From assembly GCF_004570605.1 (NCBI RefSeq), contig NZ_SPPB01000006.1:1-54953 (forward strand): a stretch of DNA of 54,953 nucleotides, in the 5' to 3' direction. This document shows, in pieces, positions 34,353 through 43,874 of the stretch. The stretch comes from Granulicatella sp. WM01 (GTDB lineage: Bacteria > Bacillota > Bacilli > Lactobacillales > Aerococcaceae). The notes below the pieces were generated by a model. The model did no database searches. It was not told where the DNA came from and saw only the letters and a list, made by a program, of their open reading frames with translations. The position numbers and the translations under genes are program-made. How positions within the stretch are numbered: position 1 is the first letter of the stretch; each line of letters begins with the position of its first letter.

Positions 34353-36143
34353 ATGACAAAACAATTAAAACGTAGTGACGTACCAGAAGAATTAACTTGG
34401 GATTTAACAAAAATTTTTGAAAGTGACGAGCAACATCAAGCCGCTTTAGAGAGTGTTTCTGCAAAAATGTCAGAATTAGTTACTTTAAGAGGAACTTTAG
34501 GAGAAAGTGCCGACAAATTATATCAAAGCATTAAACAAATGGAAGAGGTTATGCGTGAGATAGGTACAGCGTATATCTATGCCCATTTGAAATCAGATCA
34601 AGATACGGCAAATGGCACGTATCAAACAATGATGGCGAAAACAATAAATCTTTATGTTCAGTTAGAGGCAACTCTTGCATTTGTAACTCCTGAAATTTTA
34701 AGTATTCCACAAGATACATTAGATAACTATATTAACTCACATGAACAGTTAAAAGACTACAAACATTATTTTGAGCGTTTAACAAGTAAACGTGCGTATG
34801 TATTATCTGACAAAGAGGAAGAATTGCTAGCAGGGGCAGCAGATGTTATGAGCGCTTCAGAAAAAACAGCTAGTCAGTTAATGAATGCGGACTTAAAACA
34901 TGGTGAAGTGACAAACTTAGACGGAGAAAGACAACGTTTAACGAATGGTTTGTATTCTCAATTAGTAGAAAGCACAAACCGCCAGGCAAGACAAGAGGCT
35001 TATGAAGTGATGTATACATCATTTGGAACGGTTAAAAACACATTGGCTTCTACACTAAGTTCAACGATAAAATCTCATAATTATACGGCAAAAGTGCGAG
35101 GATATAACTCAGCACGTCATCAAGCCTTATCAGAAAATTTTGTGCCAGAGGAAGTGTATGATACATTAGTGAATGTGGTAAATGAGAAATTGCCTTTATT
35201 CCACAGATATTTAGCACTGCGTAAAAAAGTATTGAAATTAGATGAGTTACGCATGTTCGATATGTATACACCAATCGTAGGTGAAGCACCAATTTCATTT
35301 ACAAAAGAATCTGCTCAAGAGATTACATTAAAAGCATTAGCACCATTAGGGGACGAATATGTCGCTTTATTAAAACGTGCGTTTGATGAAAGATGGATTG
35401 ACTGGGAAGAAAATGAGGGTAAACGTACAGGTGCTTATTCATCAGGAAATTATGATACAGCACCGTATGTATTAATGAACTGGAGAGATTCAGTTAATCA
35501 ATTATATACATTAGTGCATGAATTAGGGCATAGTTTACATAGTTACTTCACGCATCAAGCACAACCTTACCAATACGGAAGTTATCCAATTTTCTTGGCT
35601 GAAATTGCCTCAACAACAAATGAAAACTTATTGACTGAATATTTGTTGCAAACAGAAAAAGATCCAACTGTTCGTGCCTATATTATTAACCATTACTTAG
35701 ATGGTGTGAAAGGAACAGTATTCCGTCAAACACAATTTGCTGAATTTGAACATTTTATGTATGAACAAGATGCTAAAGGACAACCGTTGACACAAGATTT
35801 CTTATCAGAATCTTATGGAAAATTGAATGAGAAATATTATGGTATTCCAGCAGATGAGTATATTTCTTTAGAATGGGCACGTATTCCGCATTTCTATTAT
35901 AATTATTATGTGTTCCAATATTCAACAGGATTTTCAGCAGCTTCTGCATTAGCTAAACGTATTTTAACAGAGGGACAAAGTGCAGTTAATCGTTATTTCG
36001 GTTTCCTAAAAGCAGGTATTAGCGATTATCCAATCAATGTAATGAAAGAAGCAGGTGTTGATATGACACAAGCAACTTATCTTGAAGAAGCATTGTCTGT
36101 TTTTGAAGAACGTTTAAATGAGTTAGAAACATTATTAGCTTAA
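34353..36143 (+). CDS. pepF: Oligoendopeptidase F (M3 family)
   Basis: This is a cytoplasmic zinc metallopeptidase that trims oligopeptides. The 596 residues carry the zinc motif LVHELGHSLHSYF with the third ligand Glu in FLAEIASTTNE, and the family segment ARIPHFYYNYYVFQYSTGFS. The start was placed at 34353, 6 bases after GGAGG (34342-34346); an ATG at 34347 is too close. It may process peptides brought in by the opp system, though not linked to it. It is monocistronic between two terminators. Confidence 0.95.
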   Translation: MTKQLKRSDVPEELTWDLTKIFESDEQHQAALESVSAKMSELVTLRGTLGESADKLYQSIKQMEEVMREIGTAYIYAHLKSDQDTANGTYQTMMAKTINLYVQLEATLAFVTPEILSIPQDTLDNYINSHEQLKDYKHYFERLTSKRAYVLSDKEEELLAGAADVMSASEKTASQLMNADLKHGEVTNLDGERQRLTNGLYSQLVESTNRQARQEAYEVMYTSFGTVKNTLASTLSSTIKSHNYTAKVRGYNSARHQALSENFVPEEVYDTLVNVVNEKLPLFHRYLALRKKVLKLDELRMFDMYTPIVGEAPISFTKESAQEITLKALAPLGDEYVALLKRAFDERWIDWEENEGKRTGAYSSGNYDTAPYVLMNWRDSVNQLYTLVHELGHSLHSYFTHQAQPYQYGSYPIFLAEIASTTNENLLTEYLLQTEKDPTVRAYIINHYLDGVKGTVFRQTQFAEFEHFMYEQDAKGQPLTQDFLSESYGKLNEKYYGIPADEYISLEWARIPHFYYNYYVFQYSTGFSAASALAKRILTEGQSAVNRYFGFLKAGISDYPINVMKEAGVDMTQATYLEEALSVFEERLNELETLLA

Positions 36144-36145
36144 TA

Positions 36146-36173
36146 AAAAGGTGCTCTTTGGAGTACCTTTTTC
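36146..36173 (+). terminator. Terminator of pepF
   Basis: AAAAGGTGCTC (36146-36156) pairs with GAGTACCTTTT (36161-36171), one G-T pair and a 4-base loop. It ends just upstream of the ribokinase ribosome binding site. Confidence 0.85.
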
Positions 36174-36189
36174 ACTAGAAAGGATAGTT

Positions 36190-37068
36190 ATGATTACAGT
36201 TGTTGGAAGTTTAAATATAGATTTAAATGTCACATTGAGCCATTTCCCAAAGCAAGGAGAAACGCTTTTAAGTCAGCAATTCTTTTATTCGTATGGTGGA
36301 AAAGGAGGCAATCAAGCTGTAGCTATATCACGTTTAAATGGAGATGTGCGTTTTATTGGAGCAGTGGGTAATGATGTCTATGGCAAAGATTATATTCATA
36401 AGCTAAAACGTGAAGGAATAGATATTGCAGGCATTTGTTGTCTCGAAGATGTTGCAACAGGAACGGCTGTTGTGATGTTAGCACAAAAAGACAATGCCAT
36501 TATTGTAACTCAAGGGGCCAATGGATTATTATCTGTGGAGCATGTTGAAAAGCATGCACAACATATTATACAAAGTCAATATATTGTGATGCAATTTGAA
36601 GTGAGAGATGATGTTATTGAGTATGTTTTGCAACTGGCTAGTCAATATAGTATTCCAGTTATTTTAAATCCAGCACCGTTTAGAGTGTTTCCTGAGTCTT
36701 GGGTGGAGCATATTACTTATTTGACACCTAATGAAACGGAATATGAGGCATTATGTAAAAGTGGGATAACTATACCAAAAGAAAAACTAATTTTAACAAT
36801 GGGAAAACAAGGAGTATCTTATTTTGATGCAGAGGCACAACAAGTATGTCAAATTGAAGCGCCACAAGTACATGTTGTGGATACAACAGGAGCAGGAGAT
36901 ACATTTAACGGTGCTTTAGCACATTATTTAACGCAAGGTTATACTCTTAAACAAGCATGCTCTTATGCTGTAATTGCAGCAAGTTTATCAACAGAACACG
37001 CTAATGCCCAAGCTGGTATGCCCACACATCAACACGTTTTGGAAAAATATCAACAAGAGATAGAGTAA
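36190..37068 (+). CDS. rbsK: Ribokinase (PfkB family)
   Basis: This kinase phosphorylates ribose to ribose-5-phosphate. The 292 residues have the N-terminal signature GSLNIDLNV, PfkB motif 1 (YGGKGGNQAVAISRLNGDV) and PfkB motif 2 with catalytic Asp (DTTGAGDTFNGALAHYL). The start was set at 36190 after GAAAGGA; longer readings from 36151 run into the pepF terminator. The next gene is a nucleoside hydrolase, which releases ribose, so the pair forms a nucleoside-ribose salvage route. No ribose transporter is adjacent. Confidence 0.92.
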   Translation: MITVVGSLNIDLNVTLSHFPKQGETLLSQQFFYSYGGKGGNQAVAISRLNGDVRFIGAVGNDVYGKDYIHKLKREGIDIAGICCLEDVATGTAVVMLAQKDNAIIVTQGANGLLSVEHVEKHAQHIIQSQYIVMQFEVRDDVIEYVLQLASQYSIPVILNPAPFRVFPESWVEHITYLTPNETEYEALCKSGITIPKEKLILTMGKQGVSYFDAEAQQVCQIEAPQVHVVDTTGAGDTFNGALAHYLTQGYTLKQACSYAVIAASLSTEHANAQAGMPTHQHVLEKYQQEIE

Positions 37069-37331
37069 AATATGCCAGTATTACAACTAAATGCATTAGT
37101 GTATATAGTGACACTATGAAAATTTTTTAAACTACATTTGTACAAAAAATGGTGAAGAGTAAGGGTGTAGTATTATAGGAGTAATCTGAGAGATTTCGTT
37201 CTATTATCTTGTAAAAATGGTAGGCTAGTGTGGCAACTATAGTATTGAAAGGGTATAAAGCATTAATCAATATGTTTAGGTAACAAATTTGATAGAATTT
37301 ATTAAAAAATAGAATGTAAAGGAAAAAGTAA

Positions 37332-38246
37332 ATGATCAAGAAAACAGTAATTATCGACACAGATCCAGGAATTGATGATGCAATGGCGATTGCCTTAGCA
37401 CTATTTAGTCAAGAGATTGATGTTCCATTGATTACAACCGTAGCAGGTAATGTTGGATTGGAAAATGTAACAACAAATACGTTACGTCTGTTATCTTTTT
37501 TCAAAAAACACGTTAAAGTAGCAAAAGGTGCAAGTCAGCCACTATTAAGAGTATCTGAAGATGCCTCGCAATTCCATGGTGAAACTGGGCTAGCAGGATT
37601 TTCTTATGATAAACAAGCTACAGAATGTTTAATTGATACTCATGCTGTGAATGCAATGTATCAAGAATTAATGAAAAGACAAAAAACAACGGTTTTAGCT
37701 ATAGGTCCACTGACAAATATTGCATTATTGTTGCGTATGTATCCGGATAGTGTTCATTACATTGATGAAATTGTCATTATGGGGGGTGCTATTAACAGAG
37801 GTAATTACGGTGTTTATACGGAATTTAATAGTGGTTTTGATCCAGAAGCAACTAAAATAGTGTATAGTGCTCCCGTAAAAAAAGTAATGATTGGATTAGA
37901 AATTGGCAATCAAGCTATTATGGAAAAAGAGGTTTTAGAACGTCTAGGTAACATAAATGGTGTAGGGAAAATGCTCTCGGCATTATTCAAGCATTATCAA
38001 GGAGAATATTTTGATAAAGGGGTTGAAGTATATGACAGTACGGCTATTGGGTATATTTTGCACCCTGAATGGTATACATGCCTTGAGGCTAGTGTAGATG
38101 TTGAATTATGTGGAACTTATACATCAGGTGCTACACTGGTGGATTTTACACAAAAGAGCCAGTACATTAAAGTATGTACAACTATTGATGCTCCTAAATT
38201 TATTGAGTGGATTATAGATAGTGTGGCATATATGTCACATGTTTGA
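37332..38246 (+). CDS. Inosine/uridine-preferring nucleoside hydrolase family protein
   Basis: This 304-residue IUNH-family enzyme hydrolyses ribonucleosides to base and ribose. The calcium site IIDTDPGIDDAMAI (D9, D11, D15/D16), His82 in FHGETGL, GPLTNIALLLRMYP and EFNSGFDPEA are all present. At the position where the family usually has a general-acid His-Asp, this protein has Tyr234-Asp235 (VEVYDSTAIGY). That suggests altered base preference or activity. The next-upstream gene is ribokinase. There is a weak GGAAA ribosome binding site. Confidence 0.9.
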   Translation: MIKKTVIIDTDPGIDDAMAIALALFSQEIDVPLITTVAGNVGLENVTTNTLRLLSFFKKHVKVAKGASQPLLRVSEDASQFHGETGLAGFSYDKQATECLIDTHAVNAMYQELMKRQKTTVLAIGPLTNIALLLRMYPDSVHYIDEIVIMGGAINRGNYGVYTEFNSGFDPEATKIVYSAPVKKVMIGLEIGNQAIMEKEVLERLGNINGVGKMLSALFKHYQGEYFDKGVEVYDSTAIGYILHPEWYTCLEASVDVELCGTYTSGATLVDFTQKSQYIKVCTTIDAPKFIEWIIDSVAYMSHV

Positions 38247-38365
38247 TACTCTACTAGGTATAGATTATGATATATTTTTATTTAGAAAAATAATAGCTAA
38301 ATAGCGATGTCTAAGATAATGCAGATTTGTTATGGTTATATACATTTAGTTGAAAAAGAGCGTAC

Positions 38366-38412
38366 AATAAATCGTGTGGATGAATCAAAAGATTTCATCC
38401 GCACGATTTATT
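38366..38412. terminator. Long hairpin after the nucleoside hydrolase
   Basis: AATAAATCGTGTGGATGAA (38366-38384) pairs with TTCATCCGCACGATTTATT (38394-38412), 19 bp with one G-T pair. The stem carries the same ATCGTGT-GG core as the terminators at 10025 and 16365. The downstream T run is poor on both strands. It is probably the terminator, 120 bases after the stop. Confidence 0.65.
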
Positions 38413-38717
38413 CATATTGTTACAAACAGTATTAAAAATAGGGCGTTATGCAGTTATTTATTTAGAAAAATTTACTATATGCATCACATATTCAAAGTGT
38501 TCATGTTTTATTTTTCGTGCATGAATGCGTATGACAAGATGTTAAGGAGTGTATAAATTTAAACCTATTTATGTATTGGACTTAATTTTTCTGACATAGC
38601 ACAATATAGAAATAGTAAAGTTATAGTGTAAAAAGATTTTTTGATAAGCATTGAAGGATTTATTCAGATTAGAATGTGATATAATAAAACTAATAATTTA
38701 GATTAGGAGTTAGGTGT
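38413..38717. other. 305-base stretch before holA, with promoter
   Basis: No supported gene is present. A TG-a-TATAAT extended -10 at 38677-38685 lies 33 bases before the holA start and is the likely promoter of the holA-gshF unit. A TTATTTAGAAAAAT segment near 38457 also occurs near 38278, a minor direct repeat. Confidence 0.5.
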
Positions 38718-39752
38718 GTGCAAGACGTATTAGAAGCTATTCGTAAAGGAGAAACACAACCCGTATATCTCGTTCAAGGAAATGATGATTATTTAATAAA
38801 GATGATAAAACAAACATTTTTATCCTATGTTATTCCGGAAGAAGAACGAGAATTAAACATTTCAGTATACAATTTGCATGAGGAATCTTTAGCTTTTGCT
38901 ATGGAAGATGCGGAAAGTATATCTTTTTTAGGAGATAAAAAGTTAATTGTATTAGATAATGCTTACTTTTTGACAACGGAAAAGCCAAAGGGAGCTATTG
39001 AACAAAATATGAATTTGTTGGAAGAATATATTCAATCCCCTAATCAAGATACTGTCTTAGTTATTATGGCACCTTATGCCAACCTAGACAATCGTAAAAA
39101 AATCGTAAAATCGTTAAAAAAATTAGCAGTTGTTGTGGACGCTAATGCATTGAATGAGCAAGAAGTTATTCAATTTGTTCAAAATTACATTCGTAATAGT
39201 GAGTTTTCGATAGATAGACAGACAGTTAAATTACTTTTAGAAATGACGCATTATCAACTAGCAATAGTGATGAATGAACTAGAGAAACTATGTATTTTTA
39301 AGCAAAAAGAGAAGAAAATTGATAGGCAAGATGTTTTGCAATTTGTTAGTAAAACTTTGGAAACAAATGTGTTCATATTACTTGAAACTGTTCAGCAAAG
39401 GCAAGTGGATAAAGCCTTGGCTATTTATAGAGAGCTAGTATTACAAAAAGAGGAACCTATTAAATTATTGGCACTTTTAATAGGGCAGGTACGTTTATTT
39501 TTAGACGTGCATATTTTGATACAAAAAGGGTATCAGCAAAGTGATATGGCACAATTGTTGAAGCAGCACCCTTACCGTATAAAACTAGCCATAGAACAAT
39601 TGAAAAAAGGGAACTATCGCCAAGATACCTTAATACAGATGTATCACATTTTAGCACAAGCAGATTACAGTCTTAAAACCGTGAATTCGGATAAGCATGT
39701 TATTGTTGAATTGGCACTATTAAAGATGATGAAAACAGGAGAAAATACATGA
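38718..39752 (+). CDS. holA: DNA polymerase III delta subunit
   Basis: The clamp-loader delta subunit opens the beta clamp. The 344 residues begin with the family pattern PVYLVQGNDDYLIKMIKQTF, have VIMAPYANLDNRKKIVKSLKK near residue 120, and end in a helical collar domain with AQADYSLKTV. The GTG start at 38718 follows TAGGAG. The usual neighbours comEC (before) and rpsT (after) are missing; instead the gshF ATG overlaps its stop by 4 bases. Confidence 0.92.
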   Translation: MQDVLEAIRKGETQPVYLVQGNDDYLIKMIKQTFLSYVIPEEERELNISVYNLHEESLAFAMEDAESISFLGDKKLIVLDNAYFLTTEKPKGAIEQNMNLLEEYIQSPNQDTVLVIMAPYANLDNRKKIVKSLKKLAVVVDANALNEQEVIQFVQNYIRNSEFSIDRQTVKLLLEMTHYQLAIVMNELEKLCIFKQKEKKIDRQDVLQFVSKTLETNVFILLETVQQRQVDKALAIYRELVLQKEEPIKLLALLIGQVRLFLDVHILIQKGYQQSDMAQLLKQHPYRIKLAIEQLKKGNYRQDTLIQMYHILAQADYSLKTVNSDKHVIVELALLKMMKTGENT

Positions 39753-42001
39753 AAAATGATATTTTGAAACATAATTTAGAGGCTTTGTTTTTACAAGGTA
39801 CTATAGGGATTGAACGTGAGGGACAACGTGTATTAAAGCAAGGGCATATTGCTAAAAGTCCTCATCCAAAAGTTTTTGGTGATCGGCAATATCACCCTTA
39901 TATTCAAACAGACTTTGCAGAAAGCCAACTTGAATTAGTCAGTCCAGCAAAAGAAACAGAAGCACTAACTTACCAATATTTACAAGCAATTCACGAAGTT
40001 GCTTTTCAAAAAATACCTGAACAAGAATACATTTGGCCAATGAGTATGCCATGTATTTTTCCAGAGGAAAAGGATATTATAGAAGCACAATTGAATGCTA
40101 ATGACACATCATATCGGGAATATTTATCTAAAAAGTATGGAAAATTCAAGCAAATGGTTTCTGGCATTCACTATAATTTTGGTTTGTCATCAGAATTTAT
40201 TCAAACAATAGAACATCTTACACAAGGTAAATTAACACGGAATACTATTTATTTGAAAATGGCACGTCAATTCGTAAGGTATCAATGGTTGTTAGTGTAT
40301 TTATATGGTGCTTCTCCAGTGGCTGATGCAAAGTATTTCACAGGATATGACGCATTAGATCACCCAGTTCGAAGTATTCGTGCCAGTCGATATGGATATG
40401 TGAATAAAGAACATATTCATGTGCCGTTTGATTCTTTGGAGCACTATGCACAAACATTGGAGCATTTGGTAGCTACAAAAGAACTTATTGCTGAAAAAGA
40501 ATTTTATTCAAGTGTCCGTTTTAGAGGGGCTAAAACAGCTAGAGAACTTATTGATAAAGGTGTGCAATATATGGAATTTCGTGTGTTTGATTTGAATCCA
40601 TTTGCACCTTATGGTATAAGTGAACAAGATATGCGATTTATTCATCTCTTTTTATTAATGTTAGTGTGGATTGATGAGGAAGATGCTAGTTGTTCTATTG
40701 CATTAGGTAAACAAAAAAGCGAGAAAATTGCTTTAGCACATCCACTAGAACGAAGCAACGATAACGAAGGAGAGTGGTTAATTGCTCAAATGTTGGATAT
40801 GGCAAAACAGTGTCAGCTTCCACAAGAAGATATTGTACTTATTACAGAAAAAGGAGAGCAATTACACCAACCTGAAAAAACTGTGGGTGGTCAATTATGG
40901 AGTTTGTATCAAAAAGAGCAGAGCATGACAAAAATTGGGATGGCTCTTGCGAAACGGTATAAAAAAGAACATGTGGAGCATGTTTATGGATTAAGAGCAT
41001 TCGATAAAATGGAATTATCTACACAAGCCTTTTTATTTGATGCCATTCAATATGGAATTTCTGTTGATGTGTTAGATGAAAGTGATCAATTTGTTAAACT
41101 TAGTTATAAAGACCATATTGAATATGTGAAGAATGGAAATATGACAAGTAAAGATAGTTATATTTCGCCTTTAATGATGGCAAATAAAGTGGTCACTAAA
41201 AAAGTGCTAAAAGACGCAGGTTTTAGAGTTCCAGAAAGTGTATCGTGTTGGAGTATACAGGACGCTAAACGGGTATATCCACGTATTGTTTGTAAACCTA
41301 TTGTAGTTAAACCTAAAACAACTAATTTTGGATTAGGCATAACAATTTTTAAACAAGGAGTAGAGCAAGAAGAGGACTTTTTAAAAGCAGTGTCTATTGC
41401 CTTAGCAGAAGATAGTGAAGTGATGATAGAAGAGTTTATTGAGGGAACAGAATATCGTTTCTTTGTTTTAGGGAATCGTACAAAAGCTGTTTTGTTACGT
41501 GTGCCAGCCAATGTTGTGGGAGATGGAGTGCATACTATCGAGGAATTAGTTGAACAGAAAAATAAACATGCTCTAAGAGGAGATGGTGTGAGAACACCTT
41601 TGAAAAAAATACAACTAGGTGATATTGAACTGTTGCAGCTAAAACAGCAAGGCTATACGAAAGATAGTGTGGTTGTTAAGGATGATATTGTATTTTTACG
41701 TGAAAATTCCAATATTAGTACAGGTGGAGATTCTATTGATATGACAGATTATGTTCATGAGAGCTATAAGAAAATTGCACGTGATATTGCACAAGCTATG
41801 CATGCAAAAATTTGCGGCGTAGATTTGATTATCCCAGATATTCATGTTTCTGCTTATGAAAATAATCAAACGTATGGTGTTATTGAAGCCAACTTTAATC
41901 CAATGATGATGATGCATATTTATCCGTCTATGGGAAAATCAAGACGTTTAACAAGAGATGTTCTCCACATGCTATTTCCAGAAATTGATATGCATGAGTA
42001 A
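39749..42001 (+). CDS. gshF: Bifunctional glutathione synthetase GshAB (GshF)
   Basis: This single 750-residue protein makes glutathione in two steps. The N-terminal about 475 residues are a gamma-glutamylcysteine ligase (GTIGIEREGQRVL, DFAESQLELVSP, FRVFDLNPFAPYGIS). The C-terminal about 260 residues are an ATP-grasp ligase replacing GshB (VVKPKTTNFGLGITIF, EEFIEGTEYRFFVL, and the metal-binding end IEANFNPMMMMHIYPS). The fusion is typical of streptococci, enterococci and relatives. It is coupled to holA by ATGA overlap. Glutathione would protect against oxidants and metals. Confidence 0.96.
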   Translation: MKNDILKHNLEALFLQGTIGIEREGQRVLKQGHIAKSPHPKVFGDRQYHPYIQTDFAESQLELVSPAKETEALTYQYLQAIHEVAFQKIPEQEYIWPMSMPCIFPEEKDIIEAQLNANDTSYREYLSKKYGKFKQMVSGIHYNFGLSSEFIQTIEHLTQGKLTRNTIYLKMARQFVRYQWLLVYLYGASPVADAKYFTGYDALDHPVRSIRASRYGYVNKEHIHVPFDSLEHYAQTLEHLVATKELIAEKEFYSSVRFRGAKTARELIDKGVQYMEFRVFDLNPFAPYGISEQDMRFIHLFLLMLVWIDEEDASCSIALGKQKSEKIALAHPLERSNDNEGEWLIAQMLDMAKQCQLPQEDIVLITEKGEQLHQPEKTVGGQLWSLYQKEQSMTKIGMALAKRYKKEHVEHVYGLRAFDKMELSTQAFLFDAIQYGISVDVLDESDQFVKLSYKDHIEYVKNGNMTSKDSYISPLMMANKVVTKKVLKDAGFRVPESVSCWSIQDAKRVYPRIVCKPIVVKPKTTNFGLGITIFKQGVEQEEDFLKAVSIALAEDSEVMIEEFIEGTEYRFFVLGNRTKAVLLRVPANVVGDGVHTIEELVEQKNKHALRGDGVRTPLKKIQLGDIELLQLKQQGYTKDSVVVKDDIVFLRENSNISTGGDSIDMTDYVHESYKKIARDIAQAMHAKICGVDLIIPDIHVSAYENNQTYGVIEANFNPMMMMHIYPSMGKSRRLTRDVLHMLFPEIDMHE

Positions 42002-42247
42002 GTCAGAAAAATTTAGCGTCGTTATCTAGGCAGAATATAAAAAAGTCATAAGTAAATGATGATAGTAAAAGCAGAGTGAAGCCATAAAAATAAGGGTAAG
42101 GTTTACCAATTAACAGTATGGAACACACAAAAATGATGAATTAAGTGTTTGCTACAATAGCATGGTTGGAAAATATCATGAACAAAAGTTGGGATTATAG
42201 TGCATGCTTAGTTACGAACCTAATTAGATAGAGTACAGAGGAGAACC

Positions 42248-42724
42248 ATGATTTTACCGAAATATACAATATTGACTAAATTATTCAAACGCATAAGACC
42301 AAGTAGACAATCTATAACAACTCATCGTGCAACAACTTACGGAGAAGAAAGGTTGTTAGTGTTTGTTCAAAATCTTTTACAAGGTGAGTATGCACATATT
42401 GATTATACCCAAGCCGATTATATCAGTAATGCTAACATAAGGTATAGAATGCAATGGATAATTTTAGAAGCTATGATTTATCGTGGCGATTTAGATTTAG
42501 CCAGACATATATTCAAAGATCTGGAGCACGTTAAGATGAGTGGGGAATATAGTGTGATTGGAGCATTATATTATATGTATAGTGCATTAGATTTTGATAA
42601 AGCTAGGCAAATGCTATATATAGCAGAAAAAACGTTGTCAAATGACACCTTATATCAAGAAGAATATGCGTATAGAGTGCAACAAATTGAGATGATGAAA
42701 GAGATTATCACGTTAGGAGAATAG
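42248..42724 (+). CDS. Conserved-looking protein of unknown function, 158 aa
   Basis: I do not recognise this protein. It has a basic N-terminus (MILPKYTILTKLFKRIRPSR) and is then predicted mostly helical. It carries paired helices that resemble tetratricopeptide-type hairpins (IILEAMIYRGDLDLARHIFK and GALYYMYSALDFDKARQML). GAGGAG precedes the ATG and the cysteine desulfurase gene begins one base after its stop, so the two are cotranslated. A role with the desulfurase, for example as a scaffold, is a guess. Confidence 0.75.
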   Translation: MILPKYTILTKLFKRIRPSRQSITTHRATTYGEERLLVFVQNLLQGEYAHIDYTQADYISNANIRYRMQWIILEAMIYRGDLDLARHIFKDLEHVKMSGEYSVIGALYYMYSALDFDKARQMLYIAEKTLSNDTLYQEEYAYRVQQIEMMKEIITLGE

Positions 42725-42725
42725 T

Positions 42726-43844
42726 ATGATTTATTTAGATAATGCTGCAACAACTCAGCCATTTCCGGAAGTGATTGCTGAAATGCAAGATGTCTTGATA
42801 AATGTTTATGGTAATCCGTCAAGTGTTTATCAATTAGGCAGACAAGCAAAACAAAAATTAAATGAAGCACGGCGAATGATTGCACATTCTATCGGAGCAA
42901 AAGATAGTGAAATTATATTTACAAGCTGTGGAACAGAATCAAATAATACCGCTTTATATAGCTTAGCTTATGCACAGGAAAAAAGACATATTATAAGCAC
43001 GTGTATTGAGCATCCTTCTGTAATGAAGGTGTTGAAAGATTTAGAAACTAAAGGCTTTTCAGTAACTTACTTGCCAGTTGATGAGCATGGTATCATCTCA
43101 TTAGATGATTTGGAGCATGCTATTACATCTGAAACAAGTTTTGCAACCATTATGGCAGTAAATAATGAAGTGGGGAGTATCCAGCCAATTGAACAAATCG
43201 CTGAAATACTACATCGTCATCATGTATTTTATCATACAGATGCTGTTCAAGCATACGGAACACTTCATTTTGATATGACACAATTACCGATTGATATGAT
43301 GAGCGTATCCGCACATAAAATCCATGGACCAAAAGGGATTGGCTTTTTATATATACGTGATAACACGCCGTTTAAGCCATTTATTTTAGGTGGTGGACAG
43401 GAGCAAACCCAACGATCCGGGACTGAAAATTTACATAATATCGTTGGATTTGCTAAAGCAGTCGAGATGATGAATGTAAGCAAAAGAAGAGAGCATTTTA
43501 ACCATTTACAACATAAATTTTTGAGCCTATTACATGCCTCAAAACTAGATTATGAACTCAATGGATTAGAAGATACGTCCAAAAAATCATCAAAAATTAT
43601 AAATATTTGGTTTAAGCACATTCCAAGTAGTAAATTGCTTATTCAACTTGATTTAAAGCATGTTATGGTTTCGGCTGGTTCAGCCTGTTCGGCAGGAAGT
43701 TTGAAAGCTAGTCCTGTTTTGCAATGCATGTATCCAAGTACGCCAAATAGAGCTATCGAATCTATTAGATTATCTTTTTCTGAATATAATACAGAAAAAG
43801 ATATCGAAACATTAGTTGAAATATTGAAAGTGATTGCGATATAA
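42726..43844 (+). CDS. Cysteine desulfurase (NifS/IscS type)
   Basis: This PLP enzyme moves sulfur from cysteine onto its own cysteine for tRNA thiolation or Fe-S assembly. The 372 residues show YLDNAATTQP at the N-terminus, PLP-Schiff-base Lys in SAHKIHGPKGIGF, GTENLHNIVG and the persulfide Cys in VSAGSACSAGSLKASPVL. The short catalytic loop is that of NifS/IscS, not SufS. AGGAG lies in the end of the previous gene. mltG follows 30 bases later. The thiI or mnmA partners often found nearby are absent. Confidence 0.93.
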   Translation: MIYLDNAATTQPFPEVIAEMQDVLINVYGNPSSVYQLGRQAKQKLNEARRMIAHSIGAKDSEIIFTSCGTESNNTALYSLAYAQEKRHIISTCIEHPSVMKVLKDLETKGFSVTYLPVDEHGIISLDDLEHAITSETSFATIMAVNNEVGSIQPIEQIAEILHRHHVFYHTDAVQAYGTLHFDMTQLPIDMMSVSAHKIHGPKGIGFLYIRDNTPFKPFILGGGQEQTQRSGTENLHNIVGFAKAVEMMNVSKRREHFNHLQHKFLSLLHASKLDYELNGLEDTSKKSSKIINIWFKHIPSSKLLIQLDLKHVMVSAGSACSAGSLKASPVLQCMYPSTPNRAIESIRLSFSEYNTEKDIETLVEILKVIAI

Positions 43845-43874
43845 TAGAGCGAAAATATAATATTAGGTGGTAAT

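Noticed and set aside
38374-38556. 60-codon frame on the + strand before holA
   Set aside because: Starts within a long hairpin stem and lacks a ribosome binding site.
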